Origin: Oscillospiraceae bacterium
GTDB lineage: Bacteria > Bacillota > Clostridia > Oscillospirales > Acutalibacteraceae
Length of the DNA: 7,844 bases
NCBI GenBank assembly: GCA_019417045.1
Contig: DXWE01000073.1
Location: forward strand, 1 to 7,844
Direction: 5' to 3'
The notes below the pieces were generated by a model. The model did no database searches. It saw only the letters and a list, made by a program, of their open reading frames with translations, and had not been told where the DNA came from. The position numbers were made by a program, and so were the translations under genes. Numbering within the stretch: position 1 is the stretch's first letter; each line of letters begins with the position of its first letter. Positions 1 through 5,960 of the stretch are shown here, one piece after another.

Positions 1-1741
1 ACATCTTCTCGCCGCCCTCGCCCAGGATCATGCCGTGGCTGGTGCGCTTCTGATACGGCTCCTTGGTGGGCACAACGCCGATGTCATAGAGGAACTTGTG
101 CCAGAACCGGCTGTAGAGCAGGTGGAGCGTCGTGTGCTCCATACCGCCGTTGTACCAGTCGACCGGCAGCCAGTAGTTCATCGCCTCTTTGGAGGCGATC
201 GCGTCCGGGTTGTGCGGGTCGAGATAGCGCAGGAAGTACCAGGACGACCCCGCCCACTGCGGCATCGTGTCGGTCTCGCGCTTCGCGGGCCCGCCGCAGT
301 GCGGGCAGGTGGTGTTCACCCAGTCGGTGATGGCCGCGAGCGGGGACTCGCCCGTCTCGGTCGGCTCATAGCTCTCGACCATCGGCAGCTTCACCGGCAG
401 CTGGTCCTCCGGCACCGGCACGCACCCGCATTTGTCGCAGAACACCACCGGGATCGGCTCGCCCCAATAGCGCTGCCGGGCAAACACCCAGTCGCGCAGT
501 TTATAGTTGACCTGCGGCTTGCCGACGCCTTTTTCCTCCAGGATCCGGAGGATCTCCTTCTTGGCCTCCTCGACGGACAGCCCGTCGAGCGGCCCGGAAT
601 TGACCATCACGCCGGTGGCGCAATCGGTAAAGGCCGCCGTTTCCACGTCGCCGCCCTTGACCACCTCGATGATCGGCAGCCCGAATTTTTTGGCAAACTC
701 CCAGTCGCGCGTGTCGTGCGCGGGCACCGCCATGATCGCGCCGGTGCCGTAGGAGGTGAGCACATAGTCGGAGATAAAAATGGGCAGCTCCCGGCCGTTG
801 ACCGGGTTGATAGCGCGCACGCCCTGGAGCAGCACGCCGGTCTTGTCCTTGGCGACCTCCGTGCGCTCAAAATCGGATTTTCTCGCCGCCTGTTCCTGAT
901 AGGCGCGCACCTCGTCTATGTTCTGGAGCAGCCCTTCCCATTCCTTCAGCAGCGGGTGCTCGGGCGACATGACCATATACGTGGCGCCGAACAGGGTGTC
1001 CGGCCGGGTGGTGTAGATCTCGAGCGGCTGGCCGGCGGTGGTCGCAAAGGTGACCTGCGCGCCGGTCGACCGGCCGATCCAGTGGATCTGCTGGGCGCGC
1101 ACACGCTCGGGATAGTCCACGAGATCCAGGTCGTCGATCAGCCGCTCGGCATAGGCGGTGATCTTCAGCATCCACTGGCTCTTGACCTTGTGCACCACCT
1201 CGCCGCCGCACCGCTCGCACACGCCGTTGACGACCTCTTCGTTCGCCAGCACACATTTGCAGGAGTTGCACCAGTTGACCGACATCTCTTTTTTATACGC
1301 GAGCCCGTGCTTGAGCAGCTGCAAAAAGATCCACTGGGTCCATTTGTAATAGGAGGGGTCGGTGGTGTTGATCTCGCGCGACCAGTCGTAGGACAGGCCG
1401 AGGGATTTCAGCTGGCTTTTGAACCGGGCGACATTTTTTCTGGTCACCGCTTCCGGATGGATATGGTTTTGAATGGCATAGTTCTCGGTGGGCAGGCCGA
1501 ACGCGTCCCATCCCATCGGGTAGAGCACGTTGTACCCCTGCAGCCGCCGCTTGCGCGCGACCACGTCGAGCGCGGTGTACGGGCGGGGATGGCCGACGTG
1601 GAGCCCCTGGCCGGAGGGATAGGGGAATTCGACCAGCGCGTAGTATTTCGGTTTGGTGAAATCCTGCGGGGTGCGAAAGGTCTGCTCCTCATCCCAGATT
1701 TTCTGCCACTTTTTTTCGATTTCGCCCGGGTTGTATCTCAT
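1..1741 (-). CDS. leuS: Leucyl-tRNA synthetase, N-terminal 580 residues (3' end outside window)
   Basis: Charges tRNA-Leu with leucine in the cytoplasm, using ATP. The reading frame is open from ATG at 1741 to the window edge. Class I signature HVGH is at residues 48-51, after the FPYPSG stretch. A zinc-ribbon-like set C158/C161...C175/C178 follows. WIGRS at 221-225 opens the CP1 editing domain, which shows TTRPDT (244-249) and the PAHDTRD motif (340-346) with its conserved aspartate, so post-transfer editing looks intact. A second CxxC pair precedes the return to the catalytic core. The last codons read E-K-M and the next base is T, so the window cuts the KMSKS motif after its methionine. 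The family is usually about 800 residues or more, so roughly 220-300 are missing. The ATG overlaps the rsfS stop as ATGA; only weak Shine-Dalgarno-like purines precede it, which suggests translational coupling. No T-box leader is seen nearby. Confidence 0.97.
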   Translation of the reverse strand, partial: MRYNPGEIEKKWQKIWDEEQTFRTPQDFTKPKYYALVEFPYPSGQGLHVGHPRPYTALDVVARKRRLQGYNVLYPMGWDAFGLPTENYAIQNHIHPEAVTRKNVARFKSQLKSLGLSYDWSREINTTDPSYYKWTQWIFLQLLKHGLAYKKEMSVNWCNSCKCVLANEEVVNGVCERCGGEVVHKVKSQWMLKITAYAERLIDDLDLVDYPERVRAQQIHWIGRSTGAQVTFATTAGQPLEIYTTRPDTLFGATYMVMSPEHPLLKEWEGLLQNIDEVRAYQEQAARKSDFERTEVAKDKTGVLLQGVRAINPVNGRELPIFISDYVLTSYGTGAIMAVPAHDTRDWEFAKKFGLPIIEVVKGGDVETAAFTDCATGVMVNSGPLDGLSVEEAKKEILRILEEKGVGKPQVNYKLRDWVFARQRYWGEPIPVVFCDKCGCVPVPEDQLPVKLPMVESYEPTETGESPLAAITDWVNTTCPHCGGPAKRETDTMPQWAGSSWYFLRYLDPHNPDAIASKEAMNYWLPVDWYNGGMEHTTLHLLYSRFWHKFLYDIGVVPTKEPYQKRTSHGMILGEGGEKM

Positions 1742-2109
1742 TTCTGGTCACTCTCGCTCTCCAAAAAATCGGCCGCGGCGAGCTCTTCGCCGTCTTTCCA
1801 CAGCCGTTCCAGATCATAAAACGCACGCGTATCCTTCTGGAATACATGCACGATCACCGTACCATAGTCCTGTAAAATCCACTGGGAGCTCTGGTATCCT
1901 TCGGTGCGCAGGGGGGTGACCCCCTGTTCGGCCAGCTCTTCTTCCACATAGTCGGTCAGCGCCTTGACCTGGGTGGAGCTGGTGCCTTCCGCAATGACAA
2001 AATAGTCCGCCAGCGACGTCAGCTCGGTGACATGGAGGACACGGATCTCCGCCGCCTTGTGCCGGTCGAGCGAGCGCACGACCTGCGCGCAGAGTTCTCT
2101 TGGCTGCAT
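1738..2109 (-). CDS. rsfS: Ribosome silencing factor RsfS (YbeB/YqeL family)
   Basis: A 123-residue protein of the RsfS family. Family members bind ribosomal protein uL14 on the 50S subunit and block joining with 30S, lowering translation when nutrients are short. Family marks seen: ADYFVIAEG near residues 34-42, EG followed by W77 (70-77), DYGTVIVHVF (81-90) and FYDLERLW (97-104). The length is normal and the short C-terminal tail is acidic. The start at 2109 is supported by a perfect AAAGGAGG nine bases upstream. The stop overlaps the leuS start by four bases (ATGA). In Bacillus the homologue yqeL follows yqeK; here an LCP gene and a repeat-filled gap lie between them. The function is taken from the family. 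Confidence 0.95.
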   Translation of the reverse strand: MQPRELCAQVVRSLDRHKAAEIRVLHVTELTSLADYFVIAEGTSSTQVKALTDYVEEELAEQGVTPLRTEGYQSSQWILQDYGTVIVHVFQKDTRAFYDLERLWKDGEELAAADFLESESDQK

Positions 2110-2118
2110 GGATGATAA

Positions 2119-2126
2119 CCTCCTTT
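2119..2126 (-). promoter_or_regulatory. Ribosome binding site of rsfS
   Basis: On the minus strand this reads AAAGGAGG, a full match to the Shine-Dalgarno consensus, nine bases before the rsfS ATG. It is the strongest such site in the window. It lies nine bases downstream of a perfect GC-rich palindrome, so hairpin formation could affect its access to ribosomes (inference). Confidence 0.85.
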
Positions 2127-2135
2127 GGAAAATGG

Positions 2136-2184
2136 GGCTTCCCGCGCGGGAAGCCGGCGCACACCGTCAGCGCGGGAAGCCGGC
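2136..2184 (-). repeat. Perfect 20-bp palindrome with a duplicated arm upstream of rsfS
   Basis: Positions 2136-2155 read ggcttcccgcgcgggaagcc, which is its own reverse complement and can fold as an 8-bp stem with a GCGC loop. A 15-bp piece, gcgcgggaagccggc, occurs at 2144-2158 and again exactly at 2170-2184. In the rsfS leader RNA the last arm (2147-2136) could pair either with the adjacent copy or with the more distant one, giving two mutually exclusive hairpins. The stem is followed by CCATTTTCC and then the Shine-Dalgarno sequence. The T run is too short and too displaced for a confident intrinsic terminator. An attenuator, translational control element or protein-binding site are all possible; the role is unknown. 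Confidence 0.75.
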
Positions 2185-2185
2185 A

Positions 2186-2213
2186 GGGGAACCCCCACAC
2201 ATGCGGGGAACCC
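2186..2213 (-). repeat. GC-rich hairpin flanked by GGGTTCCCC direct repeats
   Basis: On the minus strand GGGTTCCCC occurs at both ends of this 28-bp segment. Between them CCCCGC and GTGGGG can pair (one G-U) around an ATGT loop. The shape recalls a type I-E CRISPR repeat, but there is no regular array. A related but decayed sequence, TTCCCCCATCTGTGCGGAG, starts 57 bp further upstream on the minus strand (2267 against 2210). The octamer GGAGGGAC also recurs with a 57-bp offset (2222-2229 and 2279-2286), which points to an old tandem duplication rather than repeats and spacers. Function unknown. Confidence 0.4.
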
Positions 2214-2338
2214 AAGCGCCGGTCCCTCCATCGTGGGGCCCCGAAGCGCTCCGCACAGATGGGGGAAGGGGGAATGGTGTCCCTCCCGTGCGGGCAGGGC
2301 AGACGTGACGGCGCAGGAATGACTGGGGGTCGCCATGG

Positions 2339-2535
2339 GGTTGTTTCGGGACTGCGCCGGGGTTATTTCGGGATCACCCGGGGGACTGCTCAGGAATCAC
2401 TCGGAACTGCGTCGGGATCACTCGGAAACTGCGTCGGGATCACTCGGAAACTGCGCCGGGATCACTCGGAAACTGCGCCGGGATCACTCGGAAACTGCTC
2501 AGGAATCGCGCGGGGACTGCTCCGGGGACGCGCAG
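2339..2535. repeat. Tandem array of about nine 22-bp units
   Basis: Unit boundaries can be laid at 2339, 2361, 2383, 2405, 2426, 2448, 2470, 2492 and 2514; one unit (2405) is 21 bp. The core units consist of aaactgcgcc (or aaactgcgtc) followed by gggatcactcgg on the plus strand. Units 2448-2469 and 2470-2491 are identical, and 2426-2447 differs by one base. Units at both edges are more diverged (ggttgtttcggg, ggactgctcagg types). Most units contain GATC or a one-base variant of it. Since 22 is not a multiple of three, the array is not built as a protein repeat. A further gggatcactc at 2535-2544 carries the LCP stop codon. Nothing in the sequence identifies a binding protein. Confidence 0.9.
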
Positions 2536-2538
2536 GGA

Positions 2539-3822
2539 TCACTCCCCGCCGGCCGACCCCTGGATGGCGCCCGTCTGCGAGACAGCGAGTTCCGATAGCT
2601 TTTGCTCGTGCAGATCCGCATACCGGGTGTTGGCGAGCTCTTCTATTTGCAGCGCGTCCTCGGTCAGCGGGTCGCCATAGGGATGGAACGCCGCATTCAG
2701 CAGCTCCACCAGCTCGTCCTCATGGGCGGAGAAATAGGTGGCGCTCCCGTGGTCCGCCGGCTCGCCCGGCAGCATATAGACCGTCATGCTCTCGAGCGGG
2801 ATCGCGCCGATCTCCTTGATGAGCTTGCACATGGCGTCAATGTCGTCGGCAATCAGGTTCTCCCGGCGGGTGCGCGCGGGATATTCCCCCTTCATCAGCG
2901 GCCAGATCACGTCGTCATTGAGCTTTTGCTCCTCCATTGCAAACAGGCGCTGGAACAGCGAGACATACACCTGCCGCTGGTGCACGAGATTGTTCACCTC
3001 CGAGGTGATCGTGGTGCCACTGTCGGTGATATAGTCGAGCGCGGAGCTGCCGTCCAGCGTCTGCACGCCGGCATTATAGTCGATCTCCGCGAGGGTCATG
3101 GCCTCTTCCAGATTCACGTCGATCCCGCCCACAAGGTCGATCAGCTCGACCAGCCCCTGCTGCGGGAGCAGATAGTAGTTGTCGACCGGCAGCTGCAGCT
3201 GGAGATTGACAAAATCGATCAGATCCGTGACCGAGCTGCCCGCCTTTTGGGTGATGAGCGTGTGGCAGACCGTGTGGCGGCTGTCCTCGGTGATCTGGTC
3301 GTCCGGCACATGGCAGCGGCAGGTTTCGCACCAGCTGAGCGGTTTCGGGCTGGCCCAGACGCCGCCGACATTCGGCACCGCCCAGCGGCCGCTCTCCCCG
3401 AGATAGGTGGACGGCGGGATCTGCAGGATATTGACCGTCTTCTGCTGCTTGTCGTAGCACACCAGGGCGAGCATGTCGAGGTCGGACTCATAGGCCTCCG
3501 GCCCCATCAGGCCGATCAGATAATAGGCCACCTTGTCGCTGTAGGCGGCGGGGGTGGTCATATACGAGACGGTGGGCAGATCGGCATCCACCTCGTCGTC
3601 CCCCCCGTGCAGCGCGTCACTGATCAGCGGCCACACCACCACAAAGAACGCGATGGTCACCGCGATGACGAGCAGGGCGACCACCCATACCGCGATGGTG
3701 CCGCCGGACACCTTCTTTTTCCGTTTGCCCCGGGTCTGTTTGGGAGCATTCGAGCCATAGGCCTTCTCCGTGAGGCTGACCTGTTTGGAGCGCTTGTCGT
3801 TCGGGCGCTTGTCGTTCGCCAT
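2539..3822 (-). CDS. LytR-CpsA-Psr (LCP) family membrane protein with altered active-site motifs
   Basis: A 427-residue protein. Residues 1-40 are hydrophilic and basic (RGKRKKK), followed by one membrane segment at about 42-66, giving an N-in topology with an extracytoplasmic domain. LCP enzymes move glycopolymers from undecaprenyl pyrophosphate to peptidoglycan. Family-like stretches: DLDMLALVCYDKQQKTVNILQIP (read as DLDMLAL, then YDKQQKTVNILQIP), LPVDNYYLL (211-219), LVELIDLVGGIDVNL (224-238), LDGSSALDYI (256-265), and an LPGE plus FHPYG ending. The usual IPRDT reads IPPST (135-139), and after ALDYI the usual arginine-rich stretch reads TDSG, so key pyrophosphate-binding arginines seem absent. 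A Cys/His cluster (C165, C168, C170, H171, C186, H187) is unusual. The ATG follows the yqeK stop by six bases, with AAAGGGTG upstream. The fold is likely; transferase activity is doubtful. Confidence 0.85.
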   Translation of the reverse strand: MANDKRPNDKRSKQVSLTEKAYGSNAPKQTRGKRKKKVSGGTIAVWVVALLVIAVTIAFFVVVWPLISDALHGGDDEVDADLPTVSYMTTPAAYSDKVAYYLIGLMGPEAYESDLDMLALVCYDKQQKTVNILQIPPSTYLGESGRWAVPNVGGVWASPKPLSWCETCRCHVPDDQITEDSRHTVCHTLITQKAGSSVTDLIDFVNLQLQLPVDNYYLLPQQGLVELIDLVGGIDVNLEEAMTLAEIDYNAGVQTLDGSSALDYITDSGTTITSEVNNLVHQRQVYVSLFQRLFAMEEQKLNDDVIWPLMKGEYPARTRRENLIADDIDAMCKLIKEIGAIPLESMTVYMLPGEPADHGSATYFSAHEDELVELLNAAFHPYGDPLTEDALQIEELANTRYADLHEQKLSELAVSQTGAIQGSAGGE

Positions 3823-3828
3823 GTTGCT

Positions 3829-5031
3829 TCACCCTTTCGCCGGCGTGGGCGTGTCGGTGGGTTCGAGTTCGTGCAGGGCTGCGAGCGTGTCCGGGTGGAC
3901 CGTCCGCCCTTTTTTTTGCAGATCGTCTATCAGATAGTGCAGGGAATACCGCATCGCGTCCTCGAGCGAGATGTCGCTCAGCCGGCGCATCTCGCCGACG
4001 TCGGGATAGGTGCGGCCCTCGGCGGTGAAGTCCGCGATATAGAGGATCTTTTCCAGCAGGCTCATGCCCGCCCGCGCGGTGGTGTGATACCGCACCGCAT
4101 TGAGAAGATCCCGGTCACGCACCCCGAGGATATACTGGAGGAACCCGGCGCCGACCCGCGCGTGCCAGAGGTTCGGTGCGTCTTTTTCCACGCTGTCTAA
4201 CAGTATACCAAAGTCTTTGGCCATTTGCAACTGGGTTTCGGGCGGCGTATCCTTCAGGATATCGTGCAGCAGGCCGGCGGTATAGGCCTTTTTCTCATCC
4301 CCGCCATACCGCCGTGCGAGACGTCGGGCCTCCTTCGCCACGTTCAGCGAGTGCTCGAACCGGTAGGGGCTGAGCCGGCGGCGCAGGATCTCGATATACT
4401 GCGCGTCGGCGTCGCGGTGTATCATCCGTGAGACACCGGTATACAGCCCGCGGGAGCGGATATAGTCCGCCACTTCCGGCGGGACGAGCGAGGCCCACTC
4501 CCCGCCCTGTCTCAGCCGCCGCCGCACCTCGGTGGAGCTGATGTCCACCGCCGGCGCGTCCAGGATCCGGCAGCGCGCGCCGTCCGCCGTCAGCTTTTCG
4601 GCATAGGCCCTTAACGCGGCGAGATCGCCCTCTCGCCGCGGCATGGCGCACAGCACCGCGAGCTGCGCGATCTCTTCAAAATGGAACCAGGTGCGCAGGG
4701 TGAGGAACATGTCCGCCCCGGTGAGCAGATACCACTCTGCCTCCGGCTCCCGCGCGCACAGCTCCCGCAGCGTGTCCGCGGTGAAGCTGGCGCCCTTGCG
4801 GGTGAGCTCGAGGTCCGACACCGTGAACAGCGGCCGGGAAGCCGCGAGCCGCCGGCACATCTCGAGCCGGTCGGCGGCGGGCGCCACCTCGGTTTTCAGT
4901 TTGTGCGGGGGCTGCGAGGTGGGCATCAGCACCACCTGCTCGAGCCCCAGCTGCTCTGCTGATGCCTCGCACAGCGCCACATGGCCGTTGTGCGGCGGGT
5001 CAAAGGTGCCCCCAAACAGGCCGAATTTCAT
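3829..5031 (-). CDS. nadD-yqeK: Fused nicotinate-nucleotide adenylyltransferase (NadD) and HD-domain Ap4A hydrolase (YqeK)
   Basis: A 400-residue two-domain protein. Residues 1 to about 197 are NadD, which adenylates nicotinate mononucleotide to deamido-NAD: GGTFDPPHNGH at 7-17 is the nucleotidyltransferase signature, ISSTEVR at 164-170 contacts ATP, and the domain ends in the typical YIRSRGLY. After a linker of about ten residues the YqeK domain follows, with metal ligands of an HD hydrolase: H227, HD at 256-257, H290, H316 and D334. YqeK proteins cleave Ap4A symmetrically to ADP. In Bacillus the two are separate adjacent genes; here the frame is continuous across the junction. An internal ATG (MIHRDAD) has no ribosome binding site. 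The start at 5031 is chosen because AAAAGGAAG sits seven bases upstream. An in-frame ATG at 5064 overlaps the yhbY stop (ATGA) but lacks a Shine-Dalgarno sequence. Confidence 0.95.
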   Translation of the reverse strand: MKFGLFGGTFDPPHNGHVALCEASAEQLGLEQVVLMPTSQPPHKLKTEVAPAADRLEMCRRLAASRPLFTVSDLELTRKGASFTADTLRELCAREPEAEWYLLTGADMFLTLRTWFHFEEIAQLAVLCAMPRREGDLAALRAYAEKLTADGARCRILDAPAVDISSTEVRRRLRQGGEWASLVPPEVADYIRSRGLYTGVSRMIHRDADAQYIEILRRRLSPYRFEHSLNVAKEARRLARRYGGDEKKAYTAGLLHDILKDTPPETQLQMAKDFGILLDSVEKDAPNLWHARVGAGFLQYILGVRDRDLLNAVRYHTTARAGMSLLEKILYIADFTAEGRTYPDVGEMRRLSDISLEDAMRYSLHYLIDDLQKKGRTVHPDTLAALHELEPTDTPTPAKG

Positions 5032-5038
5032 AGGGTCG

Positions 5039-5047
5039 CTTCCTTTT
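5039..5047 (-). promoter_or_regulatory. Ribosome binding site deciding the nadD-yqeK start
   Basis: Minus-strand AAAAGGAAG lies seven bases before the ATG at 5031 and downstream of the alternative ATG at 5064. It favours the shorter form, which begins MKFGLFGG as NadD proteins usually do. Confidence 0.7.
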
Positions 5048-5060
5048 GTCTGCGCCGCCG

Positions 5061-5351
5061 TCATCGCGGCAGCTGGATTTTCGGATCCTTGTCGTTGCGC
5101 CGATACAGCACGAAGGTGCGGCCGATCACCTGCACCACCTCCGCCTTTACGGCGGCGGCAAGCCGTTCGGCGAGCTGTCGGGCGGAGTCGGGCGCGGTCT
5201 CAAGCACCCGCCCCTTGACCAGCTCCCGGGCGGTCAGCGCGTCGTCCGCCTGCTTGACCATCGCGTCACTGATCCCGCCCTTGCCGGCGTGCAGGATCGG
5301 GTCGAGTCCGTTTGCCTGGGCGCGCAAAAACGCGCGCTGTTTACTTGTCAT
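5061..5351 (-). CDS. yhbY: YhbY/YqeI-type CRM-domain RNA-binding protein
   Basis: A 96-residue single-domain protein of the CRS1-YhbY (CRM) family, which binds pre-50S ribosomal particles. The usual order is seen: TSKQRAFLRAQA at the N-terminus, the GKGG loop at 23-26, ARELVKGRVL at 41-50 and VIGRTFVLYR at 75-84. Length and C-terminus (KIQLP) match Bacillus YqeI. The start at 5351 is preferred because AAAGGAG lies ten bases upstream. An ATG at 5360, three codons earlier, leaves only one base between the Shine-Dalgarno sequence and the start. With the chosen start the gene overlaps the end of rdgB by 11 bases, suggesting coupled translation. It sits directly upstream of nadD, as in Bacillus (yqeI-nadD-yqeK). 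Confidence 0.95.
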   Translation of the reverse strand: MTSKQRAFLRAQANGLDPILHAGKGGISDAMVKQADDALTARELVKGRVLETAPDSARQLAERLAAAVKAEVVQVIGRTFVLYRRNDKDPKIQLPR

Positions 5352-5943
5352 CGATCTCATGCTCCTTTAAGTATGCCCGCAAATGGTCGCGGAATTGACG
5401 CAGCGCGATTCCGCGGTGGCTGATGGTGTCCTTTTCAGTGGGGGAGAGCTCCGCAAACGTCCGGCCGCCCTCCACCTCGAAGATCGGGTCGTATCCAAAG
5501 CCGTTTTGGCCGCGGCACTCGTGCCCGATCCGGCCGGGACAGACCCCTTCAGACGTCACGGTGTCGCCGTTTGGGAACACGCAGCAGATCGCGGAGACAA
5601 AGCGGGCGCCGCGCCGGTCGTCCGGCACGTCCCTGAGCTGCCGCAGCACCGTCTTTTTGCGCTCCCCCTCCGGCGCGTACCGGGCGGAATACACCCCCGG
5701 CGCGCCGTTCAGCGCGTCGATACACAGACCCGAATCGTCCGCAATCGCGGGCAGTCCGGTCTCTTTACACGCCGCCTCCGCCTTCAAAAACGCGTTTTCC
5801 GCAAAGGTGGTCCCGGTCTCGTCCACGTCGGTGAGCGAGACGCCGAGGTCCCGGTCGGTCACCGCTTCGATGCCGAGCGGACGGAGGATCCGGGAGAGCT
5901 CCTCGAGCTTGTGCGGGTTGTGGGTGGCAATGACGAATCGCAT
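5341..5943 (-). CDS. rdgB: XTP/dITP pyrophosphatase (RdgB/HAM1 family)
   Basis: A 200-residue enzyme that removes non-canonical purine nucleotides by hydrolysing XTP, ITP and dITP to the monophosphate and pyrophosphate, keeping them out of DNA and RNA. Family motifs: THNPHKLEE at 7-15 (phosphate binding), ADDSGLCIDALNGAPG at 68-83 (metal-binding aspartates), GFGYDPIF at 148-155 (base recognition) and SHRG at 175-178. Length is typical. The start at 5943 has AAGGAGGG eight bases upstream. An in-frame ATG at 5964 overlaps the ftsY stop as ATGA but places the Shine-Dalgarno sequence inside the coding region and would add seven unconserved residues. The stop lies within the first codons of yhbY. 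Confidence 0.96.
   Translation of the reverse strand: MRFVIATHNPHKLEELSRILRPLGIEAVTDRDLGVSLTDVDETGTTFAENAFLKAEAACKETGLPAIADDSGLCIDALNGAPGVYSARYAPEGERKKTVLRQLRDVPDDRRGARFVSAICCVFPNGDTVTSEGVCPGRIGHECRGQNGFGYDPIFEVEGGRTFAELSPTEKDTISHRGIALRQFRDHLRAYLKEHEIDDK
5362..5368 (-). promoter_or_regulatory. Ribosome binding site of yhbY, inside rdgB
   Basis: Minus-strand AAAGGAG within the last codons of rdgB. It is ten bases before the ATG at 5351 but one base before the ATG at 5360, so it decides for the shorter yhbY product. Confidence 0.7.
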
Positions 5944-5951
5944 GGGGAAAT

Positions 5952-5959
5952 CCCTCCTT
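5952..5959 (-). promoter_or_regulatory. Ribosome binding site deciding the rdgB start
   Basis: Minus-strand AAGGAGGG, eight bases before the ATG at 5943 and just after the ftsY stop codon. It supports the MRFVIATHN start over the ATG at 5964. Confidence 0.75.
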
Positions 5960-5960
5960 C

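Larger units (their letters stand above)
2110..2538. other. 429-bp non-coding gap between the LCP gene and rsfS
   Basis: This is the only stretch over 300 bases without a gene. From the LCP side it holds a 22-bp tandem repeat array (about 2339-2535), then a GC-rich segment with short homopolymer runs of G/C and several potential hairpins (about 2186-2338), then a 20-bp palindrome with a duplicated arm (2136-2184), then the rsfS ribosome binding site. Open frames crossing it are low-complexity and change frame within the 22-bp units, so I do not call them genes. I see no convincing -35/-10 pair on the minus strand and no classic terminator with a long U tract. rsfS may therefore be read through from upstream or use a promoter I cannot recognise. 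Confidence 0.8.

Noticed and set aside
35..1819. Long plus-strand open frame of 594 codons opposite leuS
   Set aside because: The minus strand encodes an unmistakable leucyl-tRNA synthetase here. The antisense frame is a by-product of GC-rich codon use and shows no known motif.
2127..2155. Intrinsic terminator before rsfS
   Set aside because: The stem is strong, but it is followed by CCATTTTCC and not a continuous U tract, and it sits directly before a ribosome binding site. Kept only as a possible regulatory hairpin.
2186..2310. CRISPR array
   Set aside because: Only one good hairpin unit and one decayed copy at 57 bp; no series of identical repeats with unique spacers and no cas genes in the window.
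2110..2338. T-box leader controlling leuS
   Set aside because: No T-box consensus (GGTGGNACCGCG-like) is visible, and rsfS lies between this region and leuS.
2100..2819. Plus-strand frames across the tandem repeats, with GSLGNC, ITRKLRRDHSET-like repeats
   Set aside because: The 22-bp unit changes frame at each repeat, so the translation cycles through three frames. The frames run into the LCP gene and have no ribosome binding site.
2602..4200. Long plus-strand open frame of 532 codons opposite the LCP and nadD-yqeK genes
   Set aside because: It spans two well-supported genes and their junction on the other strand, with His/Val/Arg-rich low-information sequence and no recognisable domain.
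4420..4431. Separate yqeK start at the internal ATG (MIHRDAD)
   Set aside because: No Shine-Dalgarno sequence precedes it and the frame is continuous from NadD, so a fusion protein is the simpler reading.
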